This document shows positions 8,618 to 16,155 of a DNA stretch of 64,000 nucleotides, piece by piece. The stretch's first letter is position 1. Each line of letters starts with the position of its first letter. This DNA comes from Dictyobacter kobayashii. Lineage in GTDB: Bacteria; Chloroflexota; Ktedonobacteria; Ktedonobacterales; Ktedonobacteraceae. The DNA is taken from assembly GCF_003967555.1 (NCBI RefSeq), contig NZ_BIFS01000001.1:4092001-4156000 (forward strand), read 5' to 3'. Made by a program: the position numbers and the translations under genes. The notes under the pieces were generated by a model, which saw only the letters and a program-made list of their open reading frames with translations, searched no databases and was not told where the DNA came from.

Positions 8618-8662
8618 CATAGAAAAAGAGGTATCCACGACATGGATACCTCTTTTTCTATG
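8618..8662 (-). terminator. Terminator after the Mrp gene
   Basis: Perfect 20 bp stem (8618-8637 with 8643-8662), 5 base loop, A5 and T5 tracts in the arms. It starts 13 bases past the stop codon at 8676. Confidence 0.9.
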
Positions 8663-8675
8663 ACTACAGACTTGC

Positions 8676-9710
8676 TTAGCGCTTGATGCGCAGGGTATTT
8701 GTGAAGTTCGCAGCCAATTCTTCGTAGGCTTCAGCATAATACTCTTCAACGCGACCAGCATCGCACAGAGTGGTCAGAGCAGAATCGATAGGCAAAGTTC
8801 CCAGAAGGGGAGCACCAGTCATCGTGACCAGATCGGTACCATTGCTGGGGCCAAAGATCTCATAACGCTCACCCTTGGGGGTCTCGAAATAAGACATATT
8901 TTCGACCACACCCACGATGGAGCCCTTCAACTGCTGGACCATATTAATACATTTCATAACAATCATTGTTGCCAGCATTTGAGGCGAAGAAACCACCACC
9001 ACGCCATCCAGTGGGAGTGCCTGCATCACGGTCATCGGTGCATCAGATGTTCCTGGAGGCAGATCAACCAGCAGATAATCCAGATTGCCCCAATCTACAT
9101 CGCTATAGAATTGTTTGATGGCGCTGGAGATCATCGGGCCACGCCAGACGACGGGATCGCTCTCCTTTTCAAGGAACATATTCATTGATACTACTTTGAT
9201 GCCTCCTTTGCTGCGTAGTGGCTCAATACCGCCATTCGCCGATTTGGTCGGCTGGCCCCTGGTACCAAACATACGAGCAATACTTGGACCGGTAATATCA
9301 CCATCCAGAATACCAACTTGCTGCCCCTGGCGGCGCAAAGAAACAGCCAGCAGACCGGTGACCAGCGACTTACCGACGCCACCTTTACCGCTCATAATGG
9401 CAATGACTTGTTTGATTTTGCGATCAGGTGCCCCAGATGCCATTGTTAAAGGTACACCACGACCCACAGGAGCCTTCTTTGGTGTAATGGACGTTGGCTC
9501 ACCATGAGCTGCGGCATTCAAATCCTTGATCAGCAGATCCAGCTTCTCAGGAGGAAAACGGTGGGTTTTGGCGCCACCTGCCACACTTTCGCGCGCACCT
9601 ACTGCACAGGCGGTACAAGGCAGACCATGTCCGTGAAAGACTTTCACGGTTGCGGGAAATTTGGTCACGACATCATGTATCACCATGTCGGCTGTAATAG
9701 TTTCCGCCAT
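8676..9710 (-). CDS. Mrp/NBP35-type P-loop ATPase with N-terminal DUF1858-like domain
   Basis: Iron-sulfur cluster carrier or scaffold ATPase. Residues 1-65 match the small DUF1858 hybrid-cluster-associated domain with C32-T-A-C35; the MRP fold begins near residue 100 with the deviant Walker A SGKGGVGKS (107-115), then LDGDITGPS, VDLPPGTSDAP and VENMSY. In typical Mrp proteins a CPNC-type pair follows that last motif; here it reads ETPKGERYEIFG, so the usual C-terminal cysteine pair is missing and the N-terminal pair may replace it. I choose ATG 9710 (344 residues) because TGAGGA lies just before it and overlaps the alternative start at 9725. Single gene with strong terminator. Confidence 0.9.
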   Translation of the reverse strand: MAETITADMVIHDVVTKFPATVKVFHGHGLPCTACAVGARESVAGGAKTHRFPPEKLDLLIKDLNAAAHGEPTSITPKKAPVGRGVPLTMASGAPDRKIKQVIAIMSGKGGVGKSLVTGLLAVSLRRQGQQVGILDGDITGPSIARMFGTRGQPTKSANGGIEPLRSKGGIKVVSMNMFLEKESDPVVWRGPMISSAIKQFYSDVDWGNLDYLLVDLPPGTSDAPMTVMQALPLDGVVVVSSPQMLATMIVMKCINMVQQLKGSIVGVVENMSYFETPKGERYEIFGPSNGTDLVTMTGAPLLGTLPIDSALTTLCDAGRVEEYYAEAYEELAANFTNTLRIKR

Positions 9711-9958
9711 GTTTCGTATCCTCATTCGCGACAGAGACAGGTAGTTCTCCGTCGCTCTTTTCTTTAGAAAGATAATAAAATGAACTCTTCTTCTATAGGT
9801 ATAGAGAGAGTAGTTAATTCCGACTTGCGTACTCAGATATTATAGCACACCACGGTAAAAAGTGACTATACCAACGAAGATATTGCGCGGTCGGAGCGTG
9901 TAGATCACCCATTAGTATACTGCTCATCTATACGCCACGCAAGCATCGCTTGTATGAG

Positions 9959-10091
9959 CCAGGGCTTTTTCATGTTCCTCTTTGGCGCCTGCGGTCGCCC
10001 ACCACACACACTCCACACCTGAAAGAAGGTCTATCGTATCGCTTGCTGGTGATCTCCCCGCAATCTCTGGACGAACATGAAAAAGCCCTGG
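9959..10091. mobile_element. Family A MITE-like element, copy 2
   Basis: Ends CCAGGGCTTTTTCATGTTC (9959-9977) and its perfect complement (10073-10091). The interior has the GGCGCC box near the left end and the CGTCCAGAGAT-type box near the right, so it is inverted relative to copy 1. Flanks GTATGAGC and GTATGCGC form an 8 bp target duplication with one mismatch. Confidence 0.8.
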
Positions 10092-10120
10092 TATGCGCAC
10101 TGCAGGCGAGGTGAGTATAA

Positions 10121-10149
10121 TTGCATGTAGCACATGGTTATGCTATGAT
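10121..10149 (+). promoter_or_regulatory. Candidate promoter for the Crp/Fnr gene
   Basis: TTGCAT (10121-10126), 17 bases, TATGAT (10144-10149), about 50 bases before the start codon. It starts 30 bases past the family A element. Confidence 0.45.
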
Positions 10150-10199
10150 GAGCGCACAGTCGCAAAATGCATTATTGGGCCACAAAGGAAGCAGAAGAG

Positions 10200-10889
10200 A
10201 TGGAAACAGAGAACGAATTTACCTATTTCCAACAGGTTAATATTTTTCACGGGCTGGGTGATGATGAGGTGCAAGAACTATCAGCGGCAGCCAGAAAAAA
10301 AACCTTTCGGTCCGGAGAAGTTATTTTTCATCGTGATGATCCAGGGCAGGTCATGTATGTAATTAAAGAAGGCAAGGTCAAGATTTGCCTGATCAGCCCG
10401 GATGGACAAGAGATCTCGTTAATTGTCTTTGGTAAAGGTGATTATTTTGGTGAGTTTGCCCTGCTGGATGGTCTTCCTCGTTCAGCCGATGCTATTGCCC
10501 TGGAAAAAGTAGAATGTTACACCTTGCAGCGCAGCGACTTCCATAAAGCGATCATGAAAAATCCTAAGATTGCTATTCGTGTAATGGAGGTGCTCTGTGA
10601 GCGTCTACGCAAAACGGACCAGCAGGTTGAGGACCTTATTTTTCTGGATGTCTATGGGCGCGTGGCCAAGAAATTGCTTGAATTATCGGACACCCATGGC
10701 AAAAAAGTTGATGATGGCATTCGCATAGAAGTGCGACTCACACAACAAGAATTGGCCTCGATGGTTGGAGCCTCGCGTGAAAGCGTCAATAAGGTATTGG
10801 GTTACTTCACCGATAAAAAATATATCAGCACGGATAAGCATCGTATCACGCTACACCGGGTAGCAGATTTAGAGCGACGCATCTACTAG
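10200..10889 (+). CDS. Crp/Fnr-family transcriptional regulator
   Basis: Cyclic-nucleotide-type sensor and DNA-binding protein, 229 residues. The N-terminal cNMP-binding barrel spans about 12-125, with the phosphate-binding cassette GEFALLDGLPRSADA (84-98) including E85, R94 and S95, compatible with cAMP or a related nucleotide. A dimerisation helix follows, then a winged helix with recognition helix in ASMVGASRESVNKVLGYF (187-203). No Fe-S cysteines of the Fnr type are present. I choose ATG 10200 with AAAGGA upstream over an earlier frame start at 10167. It precedes the cell-envelope lipid operon by 115 bases and may control it, but that is positional inference. Confidence 0.92.
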   Translation: METENEFTYFQQVNIFHGLGDDEVQELSAAARKKTFRSGEVIFHRDDPGQVMYVIKEGKVKICLISPDGQEISLIVFGKGDYFGEFALLDGLPRSADAIALEKVECYTLQRSDFHKAIMKNPKIAIRVMEVLCERLRKTDQQVEDLIFLDVYGRVAKKLLELSDTHGKKVDDGIRIEVRLTQQELASMVGASRESVNKVLGYFTDKKYISTDKHRITLHRVADLERRIY

Positions 10890-11004
10890 TAAGCGGACCT
10901 GTACTTTTGGTCGCTGTGTTACCTCACCCTACAACGGTACGTTCCATGATGTCAGGTACACGTTTTCACGTATGTTTAGTACGCGTTGAAGGGAAATCAA
11001 ACTC

Positions 11005-12035
11005 TTGGAGAAAGTTATCACAAACAACGATAGTCAATATGTAACAAAAGAGGATGAGCAGGCCCCACTTGCCCCAATAGTGGAAGATCCCAATCCGACG
11101 CCAGCGAACTTTTTTACCCGGGTCAAAGCCCTGATTGCATTGATGAGACCTAAACAGTGGACGAAAAACGGCGCCGTTTTTATAGGTCTAGTTTTTGCCA
11201 GCCAATTGTTTCAATTCTATCCTTTAATCCGAGCAATCGTGGCCTTTATTACATTCTGTTTTGTTTCCAGCACGATATACGTTTTAAACGATCTGCTTGA
11301 CATTGAAAAGGACCGTTTGCATCCGACCAAGCGTTTTCGGCCGCTTGCCTCCGGCACCCTACCAACCGCATGGGCGAAGGTCGCCTTGATTGGTCTATTG
11401 GGCATTTGTTGTCTGCTAACGGCCACCCTTTTTCTCATTCCATCACCGCCCGACATTTATAAATCGCTCGGGGAGCGAACGTCCTGTTTGCCCTCAGCAT
11501 TCTTGCTTATCTGGTTATGATGGTATTTTACAGTTTCCGTTTGAAGCATGTGGTGTTGATCGACGTTTTTTGTATCGCGGCGGGTTTTGTCTTACGGATT
11601 ATTGCAGGAACGGTAGCTATTCCTGTTGTAATCTCACCCTGGTTATATCTGGTAACCTGTTTCCTCTCTCTTTTCATGGGATTTGGGAAGCGGCGCCACG
11701 AATTAGTACTACTGCAGGGACAGGCTGGTAGTCATCGCAAGATTTTAAAAGAGTATAGTATACCTATGCTAGACCAGATGATTACCATCGTTGTTTCTGG
11801 TACATTAATGTCGTATAGTCTCTATACAGTTCAGGGACAGACAGGAAACCATCGCTTAATGATTACGGTCCCATTTGTATTGTACGGAGTGTTCCGTTAT
11901 CTCTACCTGGTCTATATGCGTATGGACGGCGGAAGTCCTGATGAGATACTCTTGCGTGACCGCCATATACTAGCAGCCGTTTTGTTATGTGTTATCACTG
12001 TCATCACTGTCCTTTACCTGCTGCCACAGTCGTAG
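11005..12035 (+). CDS. UbiA-family prenyltransferase, DPPR-synthase-like, frameshifted
   Basis: Membrane prenyltransferase resembling decaprenyl-phosphate phosphoribosyltransferase: it would join PRPP to polyprenyl phosphate. The N-terminal RPKQWTKNG and NDLLDIEKDRLHPTKRFRPLASG motifs are the Mg2+/substrate sites of that subfamily; seven or more hydrophobic segments follow. The frame opened at TTG 11005 closes at 11520, and an overlapping frame (11517-12035) carries the second half. One extra G in the G4 run at 11470-11473 joins them as KSLGGANVLFALSILAYLVMMV, giving about 343 residues. First gene of an operon with the next two: gaps are 15 bases and then a 4 base overlap. Product likely feeds lipid-linked pentose synthesis for envelope glycans. 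Confidence 0.82.
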
Positions 12036-12050
12036 TCATGGAGCGTATGT

Positions 12051-13136
12051 TTGTTTACTCGTAGAATGCGTACTGGTATTATATTTTCGCTCGTGCTAGC
12101 CTTTATTGTTATCATCGCGATTGCATTATATGCGGATCTTCCGCGTATGGTGGAGGCGCTTACACATTTTCGCTGGGTATATATCCCACTGATTTTAGGG
12201 TTTACCCTGGTAAATTATGCCGGGCGCTTTATAAAATGGCAGTATTATCTGAAGCGTCTGAAGATAGCGATCTCTGGTGGAGAAAGCTTATGGATTTTTC
12301 TGGCTGGACTGTCAATGGCAATCACTCCCGGAAAAGTGGGCGAACTCCTCAAATCCTATCTCCTCAAGCGCTCAACAGGTGTACCGATCAGCCGTACTTC
12401 TCCCATTATCGTGGCTGAGCGGTTGAGCGATGGGATCGCGATGCTTGTATTGGCAGCAGCTGGTCTCTTTCTCTATGGCATTGGTTGGGAGATCTTGCTT
12501 CTCTTGCTTGTTCTAGGTTTAGGAGGGATTATTCTCATCCAGAATCGTCCACTGGTCCTGTCCCTATTACAAAAGGGTGAACGCCTTCCGCTAGTGTCTA
12601 AATTTGTCCACCTGGTACGTGAATTTTATGAGAGCACTTATACCTTGCTCCAATGGCGGCCATTGTTACTGGCCATTTGTATTGGTATCATTTCCTGGTC
12701 TGGAGAATGTGCCGCATTATATTTTGTTTATAGCGGGCTAGGCATTGCCGCGGGACCCGATCTCTTTATTAAATCTATGTTCATTTTAGCGGTCTCCTCA
12801 CTGATTGGGTCAGCTTCGGGCTTACCAGGCGGCCTGGGAACTGCAGATGGCAGTATGCTAGGTCTCACGCATTTATTGGTGACAACATCAGCGACGCTGG
12901 GAGGCGCGGCGACCTTGCTTATTCGCCTCTGCACCCTCTGGTTTGGCTTGCTGATAGGCGTGATGGCCCTCTTGCGGATTCGCTGGCTACAGCGTCGGCG
13001 CAACCCGGGTCCATTGGATAGCGACTGGGATGAACACAAGCAGAAGCACGGAGTTGCACAGCCTATACACGATGATTTGACGTATGCAACAATGGGTACG
13101 TCAGCATCCACAAGCACAGGAGAAAAGTTTGTATGA
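12051..13136 (+). CDS. Lysylphosphatidylglycerol synthase/flippase-like (UPF0104) membrane protein
   Basis: Integral membrane protein of the AglD/MprF-N-terminal type, 361 residues with about eight hydrophobic segments. Family hallmarks visible: GRFIKWQYYLKRL, the GLSMAITPGKVGELLKSYLLK loop, and ERLSDGIAMLVL. Members move or help transfer lipid-linked groups; lacking the C-terminal aminoacyl domain of MprF, this one cannot make lysyl-lipid. Start is uncertain: TTG 12051 gives the best fit, with GGAG at 12041. The stop codon overlaps the ATG of the mannosyltransferase (ATGA), so the two are translationally coupled. Context suggests flipping of polyprenyl-phosphate sugars made by its neighbours. 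Confidence 0.82.
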   Translation: MFTRRMRTGIIFSLVLAFIVIIAIALYADLPRMVEALTHFRWVYIPLILGFTLVNYAGRFIKWQYYLKRLKIAISGGESLWIFLAGLSMAITPGKVGELLKSYLLKRSTGVPISRTSPIIVAERLSDGIAMLVLAAAGLFLYGIGWEILLLLLVLGLGGIILIQNRPLVLSLLQKGERLPLVSKFVHLVREFYESTYTLLQWRPLLLAICIGIISWSGECAALYFVYSGLGIAAGPDLFIKSMFILAVSSLIGSASGLPGGLGTADGSMLGLTHLLVTTSATLGGAATLLIRLCTLWFGLLIGVMALLRIRWLQRRRNPGPLDSDWDEHKQKHGVAQPIHDDLTYATMGTSASTSTGEKFV

Positions 13137-13891
13137 AAACCTTGATTATTATTCCAACCTATAATGAGTACGATAATCTGCGTCCATTGCTGGAGACGGT
13201 CTTCTCGTACGCACCGCAGTCAGATCTTTTGATCGTTGATGATAACTCACCTGATGGAACTGGTCAGTTGGCTGATCAGTTCGCTGCAGAGGATCCCCGC
13301 GTCCATGTATTACATCGCGCTGGCAAGCTGGGTCTGGGTACAGCCTATGTTGCTGGCTTCAAATATTCGATTGAGCACAACTATGATGCCGCCTTCGAAA
13401 TGGATGCCGACTTCTCGCATGATCCCAAATATCTGCCTGCCTTCTTAAAAGCTATCGAGACAGCCGACCTGGTGATTGGTTCCCGCTACATCCCAGGTGG
13501 TAGCACCCCTAACTGGTCATTCATTCGCCGCTGCATCAGTGGCTGTGGAAATATCTTCGCTCGCTTTATGCTGCACATTCCGGTGAAGGATTGTACCGCT
13601 GGCTTCCGCTGCTATCGGCGCGAGGTATTGGAGAGTATCGATCTGGACACCATTCAGTCGCAGGGTTATGCCTTCCAGATTGAACTGGCCTATCGTGTCA
13701 TGAAGCAGGGTTTCCGCATCACTGAGATTCCTATAACCTTCATGGATCGTCGTGTGGGTCAGTCTAAGATGTCACGCAAGATCGTCATCGAAGCTTTTAC
13801 GTATGTCACTCGAGCTCGCCTGGGCAAAGTGCCTATGCCATCGCCTGCACTGCGCAAACAGACCAGCCGTGTTGAAGTAGCTCAGAAGTAA
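13133..13891 (+). CDS. Polyprenol-phosphate mannose synthase-like glycosyltransferase (GT2)
   Basis: Soluble GT-A glycosyltransferase that would transfer mannose from GDP-mannose to polyprenyl phosphate. The fold is obvious: IIPTYNEYDNLRPLL at the start, VDDNSPDGTGQLAD, and the metal-binding DADFSHDP, then GSRYIPGGS and the DPM-type CTAGFRCYRREVLE and RVGQSKMS motifs. At 252 residues it has the single catalytic domain without the C-terminal membrane helices seen in eukaryotic or Ppm1-fused forms. Last gene of the three-gene operon. A shared hairpin at 13931-13966 separates it from the convergent NYN gene. Confidence 0.92.
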   Translation: MKTLIIIPTYNEYDNLRPLLETVFSYAPQSDLLIVDDNSPDGTGQLADQFAAEDPRVHVLHRAGKLGLGTAYVAGFKYSIEHNYDAAFEMDADFSHDPKYLPAFLKAIETADLVIGSRYIPGGSTPNWSFIRRCISGCGNIFARFMLHIPVKDCTAGFRCYRREVLESIDLDTIQSQGYAFQIELAYRVMKQGFRITEIPITFMDRRVGQSKMSRKIVIEAFTYVTRARLGKVPMPSPALRKQTSRVEVAQK

Positions 13892-13930
13892 CTGCTCGCT
13901 TCACTAGAAGAGTCTACCGCTTAAATAATC

Positions 13931-13966
13931 GCTCGCTTCCAGCAACAAGATGTTAACGAAGCGGGC
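13931..13966. terminator. Bidirectional terminator between convergent genes
   Basis: Arms GCTCGCTTC (13931-13939) and GAAGCGGGC (13958-13966) pair with one G-T, with A/T-rich flanks on both sides. It lies between the stops of the glycosyltransferase and NYN genes. Confidence 0.6.
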
Positions 13967-13968
13967 GC

Positions 13969-14538
13969 TTATTTTAATGTTTTTCTATCTATGCGGAGTG
14001 ATTTATAACGGCGCGAGGACTTCCCTTTCTTTTTCTGGAAAGGTTTGCTGGCCTCTTCATTATCTTGCTGATACTTGTAGGTAGGATCGATACCATAGAC
14101 GCGGCGCATCTCCTGGCGATGTTCGGAGCGGAGGGCGATATCCTGGGGTGCGGCATTGAGGGCGGAGACCAGGCCGTGGGTTGTGAGGGCATGACCACCC
14201 TGTTGGATCACATTGCGTTTGACCTCACCATCATCACTATACATCATCACTTCCACCCCTTTATGGTTGGCCTCCTCGGCCAGGCGAGCGATCACGCTGT
14301 CGGCGGTCTCGCCAAATTGTGAATAGATGACGCAGATATGGTCAACATGCAGCATCTGTTCGCGGCTTCCCTTGCCGTCGAAGACCACCACGACGCGATC
14401 AGTTGTATTGCGATAGCGATTTTTCAATTGCTTAATAAGAAGATTACGCGCCTCCGCCTGACTTTTTCCTTCCACATACTTAAACATCGCGTTATTTTTA
14501 ATCACATTGTAGCCATCGACTAAGATATCAAACCCCAT
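13969..14538 (-). CDS. NYN-domain ribonuclease, YacP/Rae1-like
   Basis: PIN-like endoribonuclease of the NYN group, 189 residues. Acidic motifs typical of YacP/Rae1 are visible: ILVDGYNVI at the start, VVVFDGKG, ETADSVIARLAEE and YSDDGEVKR; together they would hold the catalytic metal. The last 40 residues are very basic (KKKGKSSRRYKSLRIDRKTLK), suggesting RNA or ribosome contact; B. subtilis Rae1 cleaves mRNA on the ribosome. I choose ATG 14538, preceded by TGGAGT, over the longer frame from 14634, whose extra 32 residues do not look like protein. Confidence 0.85.
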   Translation of the reverse strand: MGFDILVDGYNVIKNNAMFKYVEGKSQAEARNLLIKQLKNRYRNTTDRVVVVFDGKGSREQMLHVDHICVIYSQFGETADSVIARLAEEANHKGVEVMMYSDDGEVKRNVIQQGGHALTTHGLVSALNAAPQDIALRSEHRQEMRRVYGIDPTYKYQQDNEEASKPFQKKKGKSSRRYKSLRIDRKTLK

Positions 14539-14804
14539 AATGCTTACTCCATAGCAGGTCTTTGTGCTCCCACACAGATACCGGACATAAGCAAGCCTGC
14601 GATATCCTGCCTGGTTGCTCACGAGCACATGCACTCTTCTCCTTTGACCTGGAACATAATTTTTTTGGTAATACCATTTATTGTACCGTATTTTACGCTG
14701 ATTGACAGTATCTGCTAACCAATCGGGCTAACAGACGGGCGAATTTGCGTGTGGCGCACTTCAACCAGCGCCATCTTCATAGTTACATCACGCAAAACGC
14801 CTAC

Positions 14805-15691
14805 CTATGGATGAAGCTGTTTAATCAGTTGCCAGAGATACGCTAGCTCTGCCCGTACATCGATGTGCACGAAGCGATCGATAGCGGTATTGGCGGTGTT
14901 AGAGAAGAGAGCTACGATGATCACGGCTACAATCACCAGCAGAATAATGAGGAGCAGTACAGTGATAAGTGACTCCAGGGTTGATCCTATATGCTTACCT
15001 TTACGGCCATTATATGCTGCTTGTTCCTGTGTCGTAGATGTATCCAGGTTTATAGTAGTTCGAGCACGCGGTGGGCGTGTATCAATCTCATCAATTGCCG
15101 GCGTTGTTTTCGTCTGACTATTCGGAGGGATATGTGTTTGTATCTGACTTTGCGTATATGTAGGGCGTTTCTCTGGATGGAAGGTGGCAGACCTGGTCTG
15201 AGGAGGACGTGTTGGTAGACGTTCGATCTGCTGTGCGGCCGCATGTTCTGTCAGCCCTTGTGCCCTGGTTGTAGATGTAGACGATGGGTCAGCCTGTGGG
15301 ATGAGCCGGGCTATGTTCGCATTTTGCATAGGTCTGGTTTCTGCTGTATCGATGGGAGCGATCCCCTGGAAGCGTCCAGGTTGCACACACACCAGGCGTA
15401 CTGGTGTGGCATGTTTGCGGCGCAATTGCGCCTGGCGTGTAGTGGCAAAGAGCACCCCGCGCAAAGGGGCCGTCTGCGCGCGGAACGGCAGATTGGCCTC
15501 CACACAACATTCACCACACACCCCATGGACATTGTCCCAACACTGTGGGCAGGCAGGTCGACGACAACGAAAGCAAAAGTGACACATACTCATAAATGCC
15601 GACTCCAGCGCCATCGGGGAGCCTGCAAAAGATAATGGTGTTCCTGCGAAGGAGCGTAGACTGCCTGACAAATACGGCAGGAGATGGTCAT
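14805..15691 (-). CDS. Cys-rich zinc-ribbon membrane protein, frameshifted
   Basis: Unknown function. The N-terminus is rich in cysteine pairs: CRIC near the start, then CHFCFRC, CPQC and CGEC, so two or three zinc knuckles. A long Thr/Gln/Pro-rich low-complexity linker follows (about residues 130-230), then a basic patch and one hydrophobic helix (TVLLLIILLVIVAVIIVALF) before a short tail. The first 25 codons, from ATG 15691 with GAGGG upstream, are in a different frame from the rest; one extra G in the G4 run at 15616-15619 joins them as LLQAPPMALESAFMSMCHFCF. Probably a single-pass membrane protein with a cytoplasmic zinc domain. Confidence 0.7.
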
Positions 15692-15942
15692 AAGCGACCC
15701 TCTTTTCTGTCTTTGTCCAGCTGACTCGGGGTCAGGCCTGGGCAGTGTGTTCGTCACAAATGCCTCCAAATGATGTACTGCGTACTATCTTGAATGAACT
15801 TCTGTTGTTATTATACCTTGTTTCTAACAAACTCTGTGCACGAAAAAAACAAGCAAGCGCAGTTTGCAATTTATAGCAACAATTCAATTAGTTCTAAAAA
15901 TTAGAAAAACGCAGCTCGCTACAAAATTCGGGGAAAAAACAT

Positions 15943-15971
15943 TTGACATCAGGGGTAATGTCTGGTATTAT
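15943..15971 (+). promoter_or_regulatory. Promoter of tRNA-Asp copy 1
   Basis: TTGACA (15943-15948), exactly 17 bases, TATTAT (15966-15971). The downstream TCTATTCACGCGAG is shared with the promoter of copy 2. The 250 bases before it hold nothing else recognised. Confidence 0.9.
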
Positions 15972-16017
15972 CTATTCACGCGAGACGGTACTACCAGTAC
16001 TGGCGCGCAGAGCTTCT

Positions 16018-16091
16018 GGAGCCGTGGTGTAGTGGCCTAACATGTCTGCCTGTCACGCAGAAGATCGCGGGTTCGAATCCCGTCGGTTCCG
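16018..16091 (+). tRNA. tRNA-Asp (GTC), copy 1
   Basis: Cloverleaf with acceptor GGAGCCG/CGGTTCC (one G-T), anticodon loop CTGTCAC giving GTC, T loop TTCGAAT, discriminator G. CCA is not encoded (GTTTTG follows). It differs from copy 2 by one base. The recombinase gene converges on it from the right. Confidence 0.97.
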
Positions 16092-16100
16092 TTTTGGCGT

Positions 16101-16140
16101 AAAGAGAGGGACACGTTGACAACAACGTATCCCTCTCTTT
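16101..16140. terminator. Terminator shared by tRNA-Asp copy 1 and the recombinase
   Basis: 18 base arms (16101-16118, 16123-16140) with one mismatch, 4 base loop, and A/T tracts on both sides. It lies between the tRNA and the recombinase stop at 16156. Confidence 0.85.
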
Positions 16141-16155
16141 TTTATTGTTCCACCG

